This document shows positions 41,816 through 50,394 of a DNA stretch of 64,000 bases, one piece after another. The DNA is from Gaiellales bacterium (GTDB taxonomy: Bacteria > Actinomycetota > Thermoleophilia > Gaiellales > JAICJC01): NCBI GenBank assembly GCA_036403155.1, contig DASWRM010000070.1, forward strand, positions 1 to 64,000, read 5' to 3'. The notes beneath the pieces were generated by a model that was not told where the DNA came from, made no database searches, and saw only the letters and a program-made list of their open reading frames with translations. The translations under genes were made by a program, and so were the position numbers. The first letter of the stretch is position 1. Each line of letters begins with the position of its first letter.

Positions 41816-42004
41816 ATGGACGAGCCCGCCTCCGTCAGCGACCGCCGCATCTCGCCCGTCCGCTACTGGTTGTGCGTCGTCGCGCTGGCGGTCTGCGCGG
41901 GCGTGGCGGCGCCGGCGCTCTTCCTGCTCGGCTTCTGGGAGATGGCGCCGCTCGTCTTCGTGGCCACCTGGCTCGCCCCCAAGGTCGCCCGCGTGCCGCG
42001 ATGA
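41816..42004 (+). CDS. Small two-helix membrane protein
   Basis: 62 residues with two hydrophobic segments (about 19-40 and 41-57) and a basic C terminus (KVARVPR). No family is recognised. ATG 41816 has TACCGT 7 nt upstream, and a GTG nine bases earlier is in frame. The stop overlaps the ATG of the following membrane hydrolase gene (ATGA), so it is probably made with it and may be its partner. Divergent from cystathionine beta-synthase. Confidence 0.65.
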   Translation: MDEPASVSDRRISPVRYWLCVVALAVCAGVAAPALFLLGFWEMAPLVFVATWLAPKVARVPR

Positions 42005-42732
42005 GCTGGGCAGCGCACGACCTCGAGCCGTACCTGTTCCGGGCGAAGTTCGGCGCCCGGATCAGCCTCGTCTTCTGCCTGCTCGGCTCCTACTCGCCGG
42101 ACGTCCTGACCAAGTGGGCCGTCTACGGGTTCGGCTTCACCCACCATGACGCCATCCTCTCCGACCCGGTGAAGTTCCACCGCGGCTGGCCGGGCGCCGG
42201 CTTCACGCACAGCCCCGCCTACGGAGCGCTCGTGGCCGGTCTCATCCTGCTGTTCACGCGCAATCGCGTGTGGGCGGTCTCCTACCTCGTGGGTGCGATC
42301 GCCCATGACCTCTCCGACACGCTCGACTCGGTCGGCGTGATGATGCTGTTCCCGCTCACCACCTGGCACATGCACTTCGGGCTCTGGGAGTACGTCGGCG
42401 AGGTCGGCCGTGCTCACGACGCCGTCGCCTACTACACCTCGCTGGGCGGGGTGTGGGACGCGTTCTGGGCCGTCTGGCTGCTCAGGTACTGGCGCATGTT
42501 CTCGGTCACGTACTTCCGCTCGGAGATCGAGCCCACGGATCCGTTCTGGGGGTGGATGCGGCGGTGGACGAACGAGACCGTGATGCTGACCGTCTACCGC
42601 ACCAGCGCCTTCTTCGGCTACGCGTCGATCATCGGCTGGTACATCTGGGTGCTGTTCGTGAACCAGTTCCACCCCCACCTGGACTGGACGGGTGGAGGGC
42701 CCCACTGGGCGCCCAGGCAGGGCCCGCGTTAG
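42001..42732 (+). CDS. YdjM-like membrane-bound metal-dependent hydrolase
   Basis: A 243-residue integral membrane protein of the LexA-binding, inner-membrane hydrolase group (PF04307-like). Conserved His/Asp clusters lie near membrane segments: SYSPDVLTKW, FTHHDAILSD, FTHSPAYGAL and IAHDLSDTLDS. About five helices and many aromatic residues are seen near the C terminus. The biochemical activity of the family is not established. It is translationally coupled to the small two-helix protein. It converges with the DUF4395 gene 16 bases downstream. Confidence 0.7.
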   Translation: MSWAAHDLEPYLFRAKFGARISLVFCLLGSYSPDVLTKWAVYGFGFTHHDAILSDPVKFHRGWPGAGFTHSPAYGALVAGLILLFTRNRVWAVSYLVGAIAHDLSDTLDSVGVMMLFPLTTWHMHFGLWEYVGEVGRAHDAVAYYTSLGGVWDAFWAVWLLRYWRMFSVTYFRSEIEPTDPFWGWMRRWTNETVMLTVYRTSAFFGYASIIGWYIWVLFVNQFHPHLDWTGGGPHWAPRQGPR

Positions 42733-42748
42733 AGGCGACGCGCGCGGG

Positions 42749-43459
42749 TCAGGCGAGCCGTGACAGCACGCGCCCGGTGCCGTCCACCGCCACCGCCGTC
42801 GGCACCACCCCGACGCCGTACTTGCGCGCAAGCTCCGGCCTGCGGCGCACGTCCACCGTCACCACCCGCCGGCCGCTCTCGCGCAGCTCCCGCTCCAGCC
42901 GGCGGCAGTCCGAGCACAGCGGGTGCGTGAACTCGACGACGGTGTTCTCGGCCAGGTCGCCGCCGAAGTCGGCAGGCTCGATCCGCTCGATGTGGCCGTG
43001 GCCGCGCCCGAGGCCGCGCACCCGGGCGTAGAGCCGGTACATCTGGCAGCCGGTGCAGAAGCCGGTGACCGCAGACAGCAGTGCGAGCGCCGCGACCAGG
43101 AGGCCGAGCACCGCTCCCACGGGGCGGGCGCCCACAAGGTAGGCCGCGGTCGCCGCGCCGAGCACCACGACGCCGAGCAGGTTCGCGAACCGCGGCGGCC
43201 GGGCGTCCTCGAGCGGCCCCTCGCCGATCCTCGGCTGCACGAGCTCGAAGTACGCCACGCAGGCGAGGCACCACCGGCGACCGAGCGTCAGCCCGAGCGC
43301 GAGCTGGAGCGCGACCAGCGTCAGGAGCCACCACTCGCCCGACACCACCCCCGCCAGCGACACCAGCCCCACCGCCAGCTGGTTTGCGCGCGGACCGCGT
43401 GCGTCGATCACGTCGGTGTCGCGGTACGGGTCGGCGGTGGGGTACGAGCGGTCGGCCAC
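42749..43459 (-). CDS. DUF4395 membrane domain fused to thioredoxin domain
   Basis: A 236-residue thiol-redox membrane protein. Residues about 1-155 form DUF4395, with three to four helices, ARPPRFANLLG and GFCTGCQMYRLYARVRG. Residues about 168-236 form a short thioredoxin-like domain with HPLCSDCRRLERELRESGR. Three CxxC pairs are present: Cys64/67 (CLAC), Cys135/138 (CTGC) and Cys182/185 (CSDC). The arrangement suggests passing reducing equivalents across or along the membrane, as in CcdA/DsbD systems, which is inference. The GTG start at 43459 follows TACACT by 14 nt. Confidence 0.78.
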   Translation of the reverse strand: MADRSYPTADPYRDTDVIDARGPRANQLAVGLVSLAGVVSGEWWLLTLVALQLALGLTLGRRWCLACVAYFELVQPRIGEGPLEDARPPRFANLLGVVVLGAATAAYLVGARPVGAVLGLLVAALALLSAVTGFCTGCQMYRLYARVRGLGRGHGHIERIEPADFGGDLAENTVVEFTHPLCSDCRRLERELRESGRRVVTVDVRRRPELARKYGVGVVPTAVAVDGTGRVLSRLA

Positions 43460-43487
43460 GGATTTGGATCCAAAGTGTAGCGGCGGC

Positions 43488-45251
43488 TCAGACGCCGACC
43501 ACGGCGTCGCGCTCCACCAGGGCGGCGTACCGGCCGCCCAGCGCGACCAGCTCCTCGTGCGTGCCGCGCTCGGCGATCCGCCCCTCGTCCACGACCAGGA
43601 TCTGGTCGGCGTCGCGGATGGTGGAGAGGCGATGGGCGATCGCGATCGTCGTGCGCCCGCGCGAGAGCTGCTCCAGCGCCTCCTGCACCGCGCGCTCCGT
43701 CTCGACGTCGAGTGCGCTGGTCGCCTCGTCTAGCACCATCACCGGCGCGTCGCGCAAAATCGCCCGGGCGATCGCCAGCCGCTGCTTCTCGCCGCCCGAG
43801 AACCGGTACCCGCGCTCTCCGACCACCGTGTCGTACCCCTCGGGCAGCGACGCCAGGTGCTCGTGGATCTGCGCCGCGCGAGCCACCCGCTCCAGCTCCT
43901 CGTCGGTTGCCGACGGCCGTGCGAACCGCAGGTTCTCGCGAACGGTGCCGTGGAACAGGTACGTCTCCTGCGAGACCACGCCGACCGTCGCCCGCAGGTC
44001 GTCGAAGCTGAGGTCGCGGACGTCGACTCCGTCGATAAGCACCGCGCCCTCGGTCACGTCGTACAGCCGTCCGGTCAGGTACCCGAGCGTCGTCTTGCCC
44101 GATCCCGTCTCGCCCACGATCGCGACGCGGCTGCCGGCCGGCGCAACGAAGCTGATGTCCTGCAGCGTCGGGCCGCCCGCCTCCTCGTAGCGGAATCCGA
44201 CGTCGCGGAACTCGACGCGGCCCGCGGCGCGGGACGGGTCGAACGGCACCGGCTCCGCAGGCTCCTCGATCTCGACCGGCAGGTCGAGGTACTCAAACAC
44301 GCGCTCGAACAGCGCGGTGGACGTCTGCAGGTCGGCCTGGACGTTCAGGAGCGACCCGATCGGGAACAGCAGCCGGGTCTGCAGGGTGGTGAACGCGACC
44401 AGCGTTCCGATCGAGATGGCCCCTCCGCCGTGGGCGATCGTCAGGCCGGCGATCCCGTACATCAGGGCGGGCATGATCGCGAACGTTGCCTGCACCGTGG
44501 CCATCATCCACCGCCCGGCCATCCGCTGGCGCAGCTCCAGGTCGGCGAGGTGGCGGCTCTCCTCGGTGAACCGCCGGGTCAGGTCGCCGGTCTGCCCCAT
44601 CGTCTTTGCCAGCAGGACGCCGGACACCGAGAGCGACTCCTCCACGAGGGTCGAGATGTCGGCGAGCGACCCCTGCATCGTGGCCGCGAGCGCCTTGCGG
44701 ACACGGCCGACGCGGCGCGTCATCCACACGAACAGCGGCAGGATCGCGAACGACGCGATCGTCAGCCGCCAGTCGAGCACCGCCATCGCGACCGTGGTGG
44801 CGAGGACGGTCGTCGCGTTCGAGACGATCGAGGTGGCCGTGGTGGTGACGACGGTCTGCACGCCGCCGATGTCGTTCGCGATGCGCGACTGCACCTCGCC
44901 GGTGCGCGTCCGCGTGAAGAAGGCCAGGGAGAGGCGCTGGAGGTGGGTGTAGACCGACGCGCGGAGGTCGTGCATCACCTGCTGGCCGATCCGGTTCGAC
45001 TGCCATGTCTGCCCGACGCCGATCACGCCCGTCACGATCGGGATCGCGACCATGCCCCCGACAAGCAGCGCCAGCCGGGTGGTGTCGAGGTTCTGCCCGC
45101 GGCTGAGCACGTTGTCGAGCAGGTCCCGCAGCAGGAACGGGGAGATCAGGCCGATGCCGGCGGAGACCGCGATCATCGCCAGCACGGCGAACAGCCTGCG
45201 GCGGTAGGGCCGGAACAGCGCCAGGATCCGGCGCGTCTGCGGCGCGATCAC
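43488..45251 (-). CDS. ABC exporter, fused permease-ATPase half-transporter
   Basis: A 587-residue MsbA/LmrA-type exporter half. Six helices (about 15-320) are followed by a nucleotide-binding domain with Walker A GETGSGKTTLG, Q-loop VSQETYLF, signature FSGGEKQRLAIAR and Walker B VMVLDEATSALD, with an H-loop AHRLSTI. It should work as a homodimer exporting drugs or lipids. Its start overlaps the stop of a MarR-family gene (ATGA), so expression is probably controlled by that regulator. The divergent neighbour is Lon. Confidence 0.9.
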   Translation of the reverse strand: MIAPQTRRILALFRPYRRRLFAVLAMIAVSAGIGLISPFLLRDLLDNVLSRGQNLDTTRLALLVGGMVAIPIVTGVIGVGQTWQSNRIGQQVMHDLRASVYTHLQRLSLAFFTRTRTGEVQSRIANDIGGVQTVVTTTATSIVSNATTVLATTVAMAVLDWRLTIASFAILPLFVWMTRRVGRVRKALAATMQGSLADISTLVEESLSVSGVLLAKTMGQTGDLTRRFTEESRHLADLELRQRMAGRWMMATVQATFAIMPALMYGIAGLTIAHGGGAISIGTLVAFTTLQTRLLFPIGSLLNVQADLQTSTALFERVFEYLDLPVEIEEPAEPVPFDPSRAAGRVEFRDVGFRYEEAGGPTLQDISFVAPAGSRVAIVGETGSGKTTLGYLTGRLYDVTEGAVLIDGVDVRDLSFDDLRATVGVVSQETYLFHGTVRENLRFARPSATDEELERVARAAQIHEHLASLPEGYDTVVGERGYRFSGGEKQRLAIARAILRDAPVMVLDEATSALDVETERAVQEALEQLSRGRTTIAIAHRLSTIRDADQILVVDEGRIAERGTHEELVALGGRYAALVERDAVVGV

Positions 45252-45667
45252 GCCTGCTGCTCCATCGCGCGCGCAAGGATCTCGCGCAGCACTCGCTGGT
45301 CGTCCGCGGACAGCCTGGCGATCGGCTCGGGCGCCTGCGCCAGGCGCCTCAGGATGCGGCGGCGCATCGCGACCCCGTCGTCGGTCACGACCAGCATGCG
45401 CACCCGGCGGTCACCCGGCGCCGCCGCCCGGCGCACCAGGCCGCGTTCCTCCAGCCGGTCGACGATGCCCGTCACGTTCGACGCGTCGCAGCACAGCTTG
45501 CGGGCCAGCGTGCGCATCGGCAGCGGCTGGCCGGGCTCCAGCAGCCGGAGCACGTGCGCCTGCATGGGGGAGAGCTCGAACTCGGCAGCGACCTGGGGAA
45601 CGCGTCCGCGCTGGGACACGAACAGCCGGAACAGGAGGCCCCAGGCTTCGCTTGCATCGTTGCTCAT
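45248..45667 (-). CDS. MarR-family regulator
   Basis: A 139-residue winged-helix repressor. The fold is shown by SPMQAHVLRLLEPGQPLPMRTLARKLCCDASNVTGIVDRLEERGLV and the wing GDRRVRMLVVTDDG. Two adjacent Cys (KLCCDAS) lie in the recognition region and could be oxidant-sensing, by analogy with OhrR-type proteins, though the position differs. ATG 45667 is used because TATTAT lies 6 nt upstream; a longer frame upstream overlaps the lon promoter. It is in one operon with the ABC exporter. Confidence 0.85.
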   Translation of the reverse strand: MSNDASEAWGLLFRLFVSQRGRVPQVAAEFELSPMQAHVLRLLEPGQPLPMRTLARKLCCDASNVTGIVDRLEERGLVRRAAAPGDRRVRMLVVTDDGVAMRRRILRRLAQAPEPIARLSADDQRVLREILARAMEQQA

Positions 45668-45673
45668 GCGTTC

Positions 45674-45724
45674 ATAATAATCACAAAGCCCGATATTTGA
45701 AAACCTCAAAGGTCGAGGTAGACT
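45674..45724. promoter_or_regulatory. marR/lon divergent promoter region with inverted repeat
   Basis: TTTGA-AAACC-TCAAA at 45696-45710 is a 5-bp inverted repeat. For lon, TTGAAA (45697-45702) and TAGACT (45719-45724) have a 16-nt spacing, so the repeat covers the -35. For marR, TATTAT (complement of 45674-45679) is the -10. The 64-bp region is unusually AT-rich for this genome. The spacing does not match the HspR-associated repeat known for some actinobacterial heat-shock genes. MarR binding is plausible. Confidence 0.55.
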
Positions 45725-45731
45725 CCGATCC

Positions 45732-48008
45732 ATGGAAACCTATCTGCTCATCCCGCTGGAGGACACGGTCGTCTTCCCGAACATGAACATCACCCTCCCC
45801 ATCGACGTGGGCGACGAACAGCGCGTGCTGCTGGTGCCCACCCACGACGGCGAGTACGCCAAGGTCGGCGTCGTCGCAGAGGTGGAGGAGAAGGCGCGCC
45901 TGCCCCGCGGCGTCACCGCCGTGTCGCTGATCGCGCTTCACCGCGCGGTGCTCGGCGCCGCGCACGCCGATCCGCAGGGCCGTCTGCGGGTGCAGGCGGA
46001 ACGGCATGACGACGAGGATCCGGCCCCGGTCAAGACCCGGGAGCTGGAGCAGGAGTACCGCGCGGTGGTCGAGGAGCGCCTCGAGCTGCGCGGCGACGAC
46101 GGCCGTGTGACCGCCTTCCTCCGCTCGATCACCGGCGCCGCTGCGCTGGCCGACACCGCGGGCTACTCGCCCGAGCTGTCGTTCGAGCAGAAAGTGCGGC
46201 TGCTCGAGGAGCTGGACGTGATCGAGCGGCTGAAGCTGGCGCTCGAGCTCCAGCGCGAGTCGCTGGCCCAGGCACAGGTGCGGCAGCGCATCCGCGACGA
46301 CGTCGAGACCGGCGCGCAGAAGCAGCAGCGCGAGTACTTCCTGCGCAAGCAGATGGACTCGATCCGCAAGGAGCTCGGCGAGGACGACGCGTCCGTGGTG
46401 GACGAGTACCGCACCAAGATCGAAGAGGCCGGCATGCCCGAGGACGTTCGCGAGCAGGCCGACCGCGAGCTGAGCCGACTGGAGCGCATGGGCGAGCAGT
46501 CCGGCGAGGCCTCGATGATCCGGTCGTACCTCGACTGGCTGATCGCCGTGCCGTGGGGCGCGCGCAGCGAGGAGCGGCTCGACCCGGTCCACGCCCGTGA
46601 GGTGCTGGACGCGGACCATGCCGGTCTCGAAGACGTCAAGGATCGCATCACCGAGTACCTGGCCGTGCGCAAGCTGCGGCAGGACCGCGGCATCAGCGCG
46701 GACAAGCGCTCGGGTGCCATCCTCACCCTGATAGGCCCTCCCGGCACGGGCAAGACCTCCATCGGCGAGTCGATCGCGCGTGCCACCGGCCGTGAGTTCG
46801 TGCGCATGTCGCTCGGCGGCGTTCGTGACGAGGCGGAGATCCGCGGGCACCGGCGCACCTACATCGGCGCCCTGCCAGGCCGGCTCGTGCGGGCGTTGCG
46901 AGACGCGGGCACGATGAACCCGGTGATCATGCTGGACGAGGTCGACAAGGTCGGCGCCGACTGGCGCGGCGACCCGTCGTCGGCGCTGCTCGAGGTGCTC
47001 GACCCTGCGCAGAACCACTCGTTCCGCGACCACTACCTGGACGTCGAGCTCGACCTGTCCGAGGTGCTGTTCATTGCGACGGCCAACGTCGCCGACTCGA
47101 TCCCGGGCCCGCTGCTCGACCGCATGGAGGTGATCCGCTTCGACGGGTACACCACCGACGAGAAGGTCGCGATCGCGCGCGGCTACCTGTGGCCGCGGCA
47201 GCGCGAGCGCAACGGCCTGCTCGAGGACGAGGTCAGCGTGTCGGACGACGTCCTGAAGACGGTCGTCACGGAGTACACCCGCGAGGCCGGCGTCCGCCAG
47301 CTCGAGCGCGAGCTCGGCACGGTGCTGCGCAAGACTGCGACACAGATCGCGTCCGGCACGGCGCAGGCGCCCGTGGACGTGACCCTCGAGCAGGCTCGCT
47401 CGGCGCTCGGCAAGCAGCGGTTCTTCCAGGAGGCGGCGATCCGCACGGCGGTGCCCGGAGTGGCAACCGGCCTCGCGGTGACCGGCACCGGCGGCGACGT
47501 GCTGTTCGTCGAGGCGACGTCCGTTGCCGGAGGCTCGGGGCTCGAGCTGACCGGCCAGCTGGGCGACGTGATGAAGGAGTCCGCGCGAATCGCGCTCTCC
47601 TACGTGCGCGGCCACACGGCCGAGCTCGGCATCGACGCGTCCGCGTTCGAGGACAAGGGCTTCCATGTCCACGTCCCGGCCGGCGCGATCCCCAAGGACG
47701 GCCCCAGCGCGGGCATCACGATGGTCACGGCGCTGGCATCGCTCCTCACCGACCGCAAGGTGAGGCACACGGTCGGCATGACCGGCGAGGTCACGCTCCA
47801 GGGGCGCGTGCTGCCGATCGGCGGACTGAAGCAGAAGGTGCTGGCCGCGCACGCGGCCGGCCTGACGGACGTGATCTTGCCCGAGCGCAACCGGGCCGAT
47901 CTCGAGGACGTCCCCGCCGACGTGCGCGAGAGCATGACGTTCCACCCGGTGATGACGGTGGACGAGGTGCTCGCCGTGGCGCTCGAGCCGGCGACCGTCA
48001 CGGTCTGA
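45732..48008 (+). CDS. lon: ATP-dependent protease Lon
   Basis: A 758-residue cytosolic AAA+ serine protease that degrades damaged and regulatory proteins. The N-terminal substrate-binding domain (about 1-195) is followed by an ATPase domain (Walker A GPPGTGKT at 335-342, Walker [10 protein letters not shown]) and the protease domain with the catalytic dyad Ser659 in [10 protein letters not shown] and Lys702 in [14 protein letters not shown]. It is slightly shorter than E. coli Lon (784). TAGACT lies 7 nt before the ATG, so the mRNA is probably leaderless. Confidence 0.96.
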   Translation: METYLLIPLEDTVVFPNMNITLPIDVGDEQRVLLVPTHDGEYAKVGVVAEVEEKARLPRGVTAVSLIALHRAVLGAAHADPQGRLRVQAERHDDEDPAPVKTRELEQEYRAVVEERLELRGDDGRVTAFLRSITGAAALADTAGYSPELSFEQKVRLLEELDVIERLKLALELQRESLAQAQVRQRIRDDVETGAQKQQREYFLRKQMDSIRKELGEDDASVVDEYRTKIEEAGMPEDVREQADRELSRLERMGEQSGEASMIRSYLDWLIAVPWGARSEERLDPVHAREVLDADHAGLEDVKDRITEYLAVRKLRQDRGISADKRSGAILTLIGPPGTGKTSIGESIARATGREFVRMSLGGVRDEAEIRGHRRTYIGALPGRLVRALRDAGTMNPVIMLDEVDKVGADWRGDPSSALLEVLDPAQNHSFRDHYLDVELDLSEVLFIATANVADSIPGPLLDRMEVIRFDGYTTDEKVAIARGYLWPRQRERNGLLEDEVSVSDDVLKTVVTEYTREAGVRQLERELGTVLRKTATQIASGTAQAPVDVTLEQARSALGKQRFFQEAAIRTAVPGVATGLAVTGTGGDVLFVEATSVAGGSGLELTGQLGDVMKESARIALSYVRGHTAELGIDASAFEDKGFHVHVPAGAIPKDGPSAGITMVTALASLLTDRKVRHTVGMTGEVTLQGRVLPIGGLKQKVLAAHAAGLTDVILPERNRADLEDVPADVRESMTFHPVMTVDEVLAVALEPATVTV

Positions 48009-48020
48009 GCCGACCTTCCC

Positions 48021-48053
48021 ACGGGCCGCCCGGGAGTCTCCCGGGCGGCCCGT
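48021..48053 (+). terminator. Terminator hairpin after lon
   Basis: ACGGGCCGCCCGGGA (48021-48035) and its exact complement (48039-48053) form a 15-bp stem with a GTC loop, twelve bases after the lon stop. Confidence 0.8.
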
Positions 48054-48108
48054 CGTCGTCTGCGGGCGGGGCGCTTGCGCTTGAGAACCACGGAGTCATC
48101 CGCTACGA

Positions 48109-48888
48109 ATGCGTCGGATGCTTCCATCCGCGACATACGCGTTCCGGGCCGGCTCCCCCCGCGAACGGAGCGGGCGCCGCGTCGCGCTGATCGGCGCGGT
48201 CTCGGTCGTCTGGATCGTCGTCGTCCTGGTCGCCGACGAGGGCGCCGGCGTGTGGTTCCAGCGCTTCCTCGGCGCCTGCACCTGGGCGCTCCTGATCGCG
48301 CTGCTGCGCGGCGAGGCGCGCTCGGTGCGCTACCAGGTGGGCGCGGTGATCGTCGCCGCAACCATGCTCGAGTACTCGGCATCCCCGCTGCTCGGCCTCT
48401 ACACCTACCGGCTGCACAACGTTCCCAGCTTCGTCCCGCCCGGCCACGGGCTGGTCTATCTGGCCGCGCTGACGATCGCAGGCGACCTCGCCGGGACGCG
48501 CCCCGGCGTGTGGTTCCCGCGCGTCGTGCTCGTCGTCGGCGGAGGCTGGGCGCTGTGGGGGGCGCTTCTCAGCCCCCGTCCCGACACCGGCGGCGCGCTG
48601 CTCTTCGTCTTCCTCGCCGCCTTCATCCTCCGCGGCCGGGCGCCCCTCGTCTACGCGGGGGCGTTCGTCGTCACCGCCTACCTCGAGCTGGTCGGCACGC
48701 ATGTCGGCACGTGGGCATGGGCACACCACGACTTCGTCGGCGTCACCACGCTCGGCAATCCGCCGAGCGGTATCGCGGGCGGCTACTGCTTCCTGGATAT
48801 GGTCGGGATCTACGTGGCAACGCGGCTCTCCCGCGTCCACGTGCCGGACGTCGCCCCGGTGCCGGATCCGGCACCGGCCACCGCCTGA
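48109..48888 (+). CDS. Multi-pass membrane protein, unknown function
   Basis: A 259-residue membrane protein with seven to eight hydrophobic segments. Its C-terminal half carries the block GNPPSGIAGGYCFLDM with TWAWAHHDFVGV before it, a pattern seen in uncharacterised integral membrane proteins near carotenoid or terpene genes; I cannot name the family firmly. Conserved His-His and Cys-Asp near the membrane suggest an enzymatic or metal-binding role. ATG 48109 and the ATG three codons later are both possible. The 2-oxoglutarate oxygenase gene follows after 19 bases. Confidence 0.6.
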   Translation: MRRMLPSATYAFRAGSPRERSGRRVALIGAVSVVWIVVVLVADEGAGVWFQRFLGACTWALLIALLRGEARSVRYQVGAVIVAATMLEYSASPLLGLYTYRLHNVPSFVPPGHGLVYLAALTIAGDLAGTRPGVWFPRVVLVVGGGWALWGALLSPRPDTGGALLFVFLAAFILRGRAPLVYAGAFVVTAYLELVGTHVGTWAWAHHDFVGVTTLGNPPSGIAGGYCFLDMVGIYVATRLSRVHVPDVAPVPDPAPATA

Positions 48889-48907
48889 GAGCCGGTAGCA
48901 TCGCCTC

Positions 48908-49711
48908 ATGGCCGCCGTGCTCCCGCTCGACCTCGACCGCTACCCGATCGACGACCTCGCTCGGCCGAAGGCCCGGGAGCTCGTTGAGCGCTGCCGGGCG
49001 CGCCTGGCCGCAGACGGCGTCTGCCTGCTGCCCGGATTCCTGACCGCGGAGGCCGTCGACAGCACGGCGCGCGAGATCGAGGCCGAGGTGCCGGAGGCGT
49101 TCCGCAAGGAGCGGTCGATCGTGGCGCTCGACGACGAGGCGATCGATCCGGCGCTGCCCGGCGACGACACGGTGCGCACGGCGCATCGCCACTCGATGCG
49201 GACGATTGCCTACGACCTGATCGACCAGACCTCGCCGATCCGGGCGCTGTACGAGTGGGACGGGCTGACGGCGTTCCTCAGCGCGGTGCTCGGATACCGC
49301 GTGCACCGCTGCGCGGACCCGCTGCTCTCGCTCGTCATCACCGCCATGCCGCCCGGGGGCGAGCAGGGGTGGCACTTCGACGACAACGAGTTCGTCGTCT
49401 CGCTGCTGCTGCAGAAGCCGGCGCGCGGGGGAGCGTTCGAGTACGTCCCGTCAATCCGCACGGATGACGATCCCGCCTGGGAGCGGATCCGCCGCGTGTT
49501 CGAGGGGACGAGCGATGAGGTGCGCGTCGCGCCGATCGAGCCCGGCACGCTGGCGCTGTTCCGCGGGACGCGGTCGCTGCACCGGGTGTCGCCGGTGGCG
49601 GAGGGGCCGACGCGCCTGATCGCCCTCCTCAGCTTCGACCCGGAGCCCGACATGGTCTTCCCCGCCGAGGTGCAGCGCAACAACACGGGCCGCACCTCGA
49701 GCGGCGTGTGA
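48908..49711 (+). CDS. Fe(II)/2-oxoglutarate-dependent oxygenase-like protein
   Basis: A 267-residue cupin-fold oxygenase. The iron triad is visible as His156 and Asp158 in GEQGWHFDDNEFVVSLLLQ and His225 in LFRGTRSLHRVSPV, with Arg236 in PTRLIALLSF as the likely 2-oxoglutarate salt bridge. This resembles the ArpA/HalD-like actinobacterial group. The substrate could be an amino acid or a secondary metabolite. TAGCAT lies 6 nt before the ATG. Its stop overlaps the GTG of the arylamine acetyltransferase, so the two are coupled and may modify the same compound. Confidence 0.82.
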   Translation: MAAVLPLDLDRYPIDDLARPKARELVERCRARLAADGVCLLPGFLTAEAVDSTAREIEAEVPEAFRKERSIVALDDEAIDPALPGDDTVRTAHRHSMRTIAYDLIDQTSPIRALYEWDGLTAFLSAVLGYRVHRCADPLLSLVITAMPPGGEQGWHFDDNEFVVSLLLQKPARGGAFEYVPSIRTDDDPAWERIRRVFEGTSDEVRVAPIEPGTLALFRGTRSLHRVSPVAEGPTRLIALLSFDPEPDMVFPAEVQRNNTGRTSSGV

Positions 49712-50394
49712 ACGTCGACGCGTACCTCGGGCGAATCGGATTCCGGGGCAGCCGCGAGCCGACCGCCGAGACGCTTGAGGCCCTTCAGCGCGCCCACATG
49801 CTGACGGTCCCGTTCGAGAACATCGACATTCACCTCGGCCGCCGGCTGGTGCTCGACCGCGAGGCGAACTTCGCGAAGATCGTCGAGCGGCGCCGAGGCG
49901 GCTGGTGCTTCGAGCTGAACGGCCTGTTCGCCTGGCTGCTCGAGCAGCTCGGGTTCGAGGTGACGCTGCTCGGATCGCGCGTTCACGGCACCGATTGGGT
50001 CAGCGAGGATCTCGCGCACCTCCTGCTGCTCGTCGACCTCGACGAGCCGGTGATCGCGGACGTCGGCTTCGGCGCGGGCCAGGAGTTCGCTCCGCGGCCG
50101 CTGGCGCAGCTGCCCGACCGCGTGATCCGCCATCTCGACGGCCTGTCCGTGCAGTTCAGCACCGAGCCGCGGGCGCTCACGGACTTCCAGGCGATGTGCG
50201 ACCGCCTCCAGACCGCTCCCGACTCCGGCTTCGTCCGCACCCGCGTGGCGCACATCGCCGTGCCGGGCGGCCGGGTGTCGCTGCGCGAGCTGACGCTGGT
50301 CGAGCAGGTGGGCGGCGAGCGGCGCGAGCGCGAGCTCTCGGGCGAGGAGGAACGGCAGGCGGTGCTGCGAGACCGCTTCGGGATCGTCCCGTAG
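49708..50394 (+). CDS. Arylamine N-acetyltransferase, short form
   Basis: A 228-residue NAT-family enzyme; typical members have 270-290 residues. The Cys-His-Asp triad is complete: Cys67 in RRGGWCFELNG, His104 in SEDLAHLLLLV and Asp118 in VIADVGFG. The segment after DVGFG is about 40 residues shorter than usual, which removes part of the second (beta) domain and the lid. The enzyme may use an unusual acyl donor or be a streamlined form. GTG 49708 overlaps the oxygenase stop. NAT-like enzymes also close ansamycin amides, but no polyketide genes are here. Confidence 0.83.
   Translation: MNVDAYLGRIGFRGSREPTAETLEALQRAHMLTVPFENIDIHLGRRLVLDREANFAKIVERRRGGWCFELNGLFAWLLEQLGFEVTLLGSRVHGTDWVSEDLAHLLLLVDLDEPVIADVGFGAGQEFAPRPLAQLPDRVIRHLDGLSVQFSTEPRALTDFQAMCDRLQTAPDSGFVRTRVAHIAVPGGRVSLRELTLVEQVGGERRERELSGEEERQAVLRDRFGIVP

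Noticed and set aside
45690-45715. HspR-associated inverted repeat (HAIR) upstream of lon
   Set aside because: The half sites are similar (TTGA/TCAA), but the spacing is 5 rather than 11 and the flanking GT/AC is missing.
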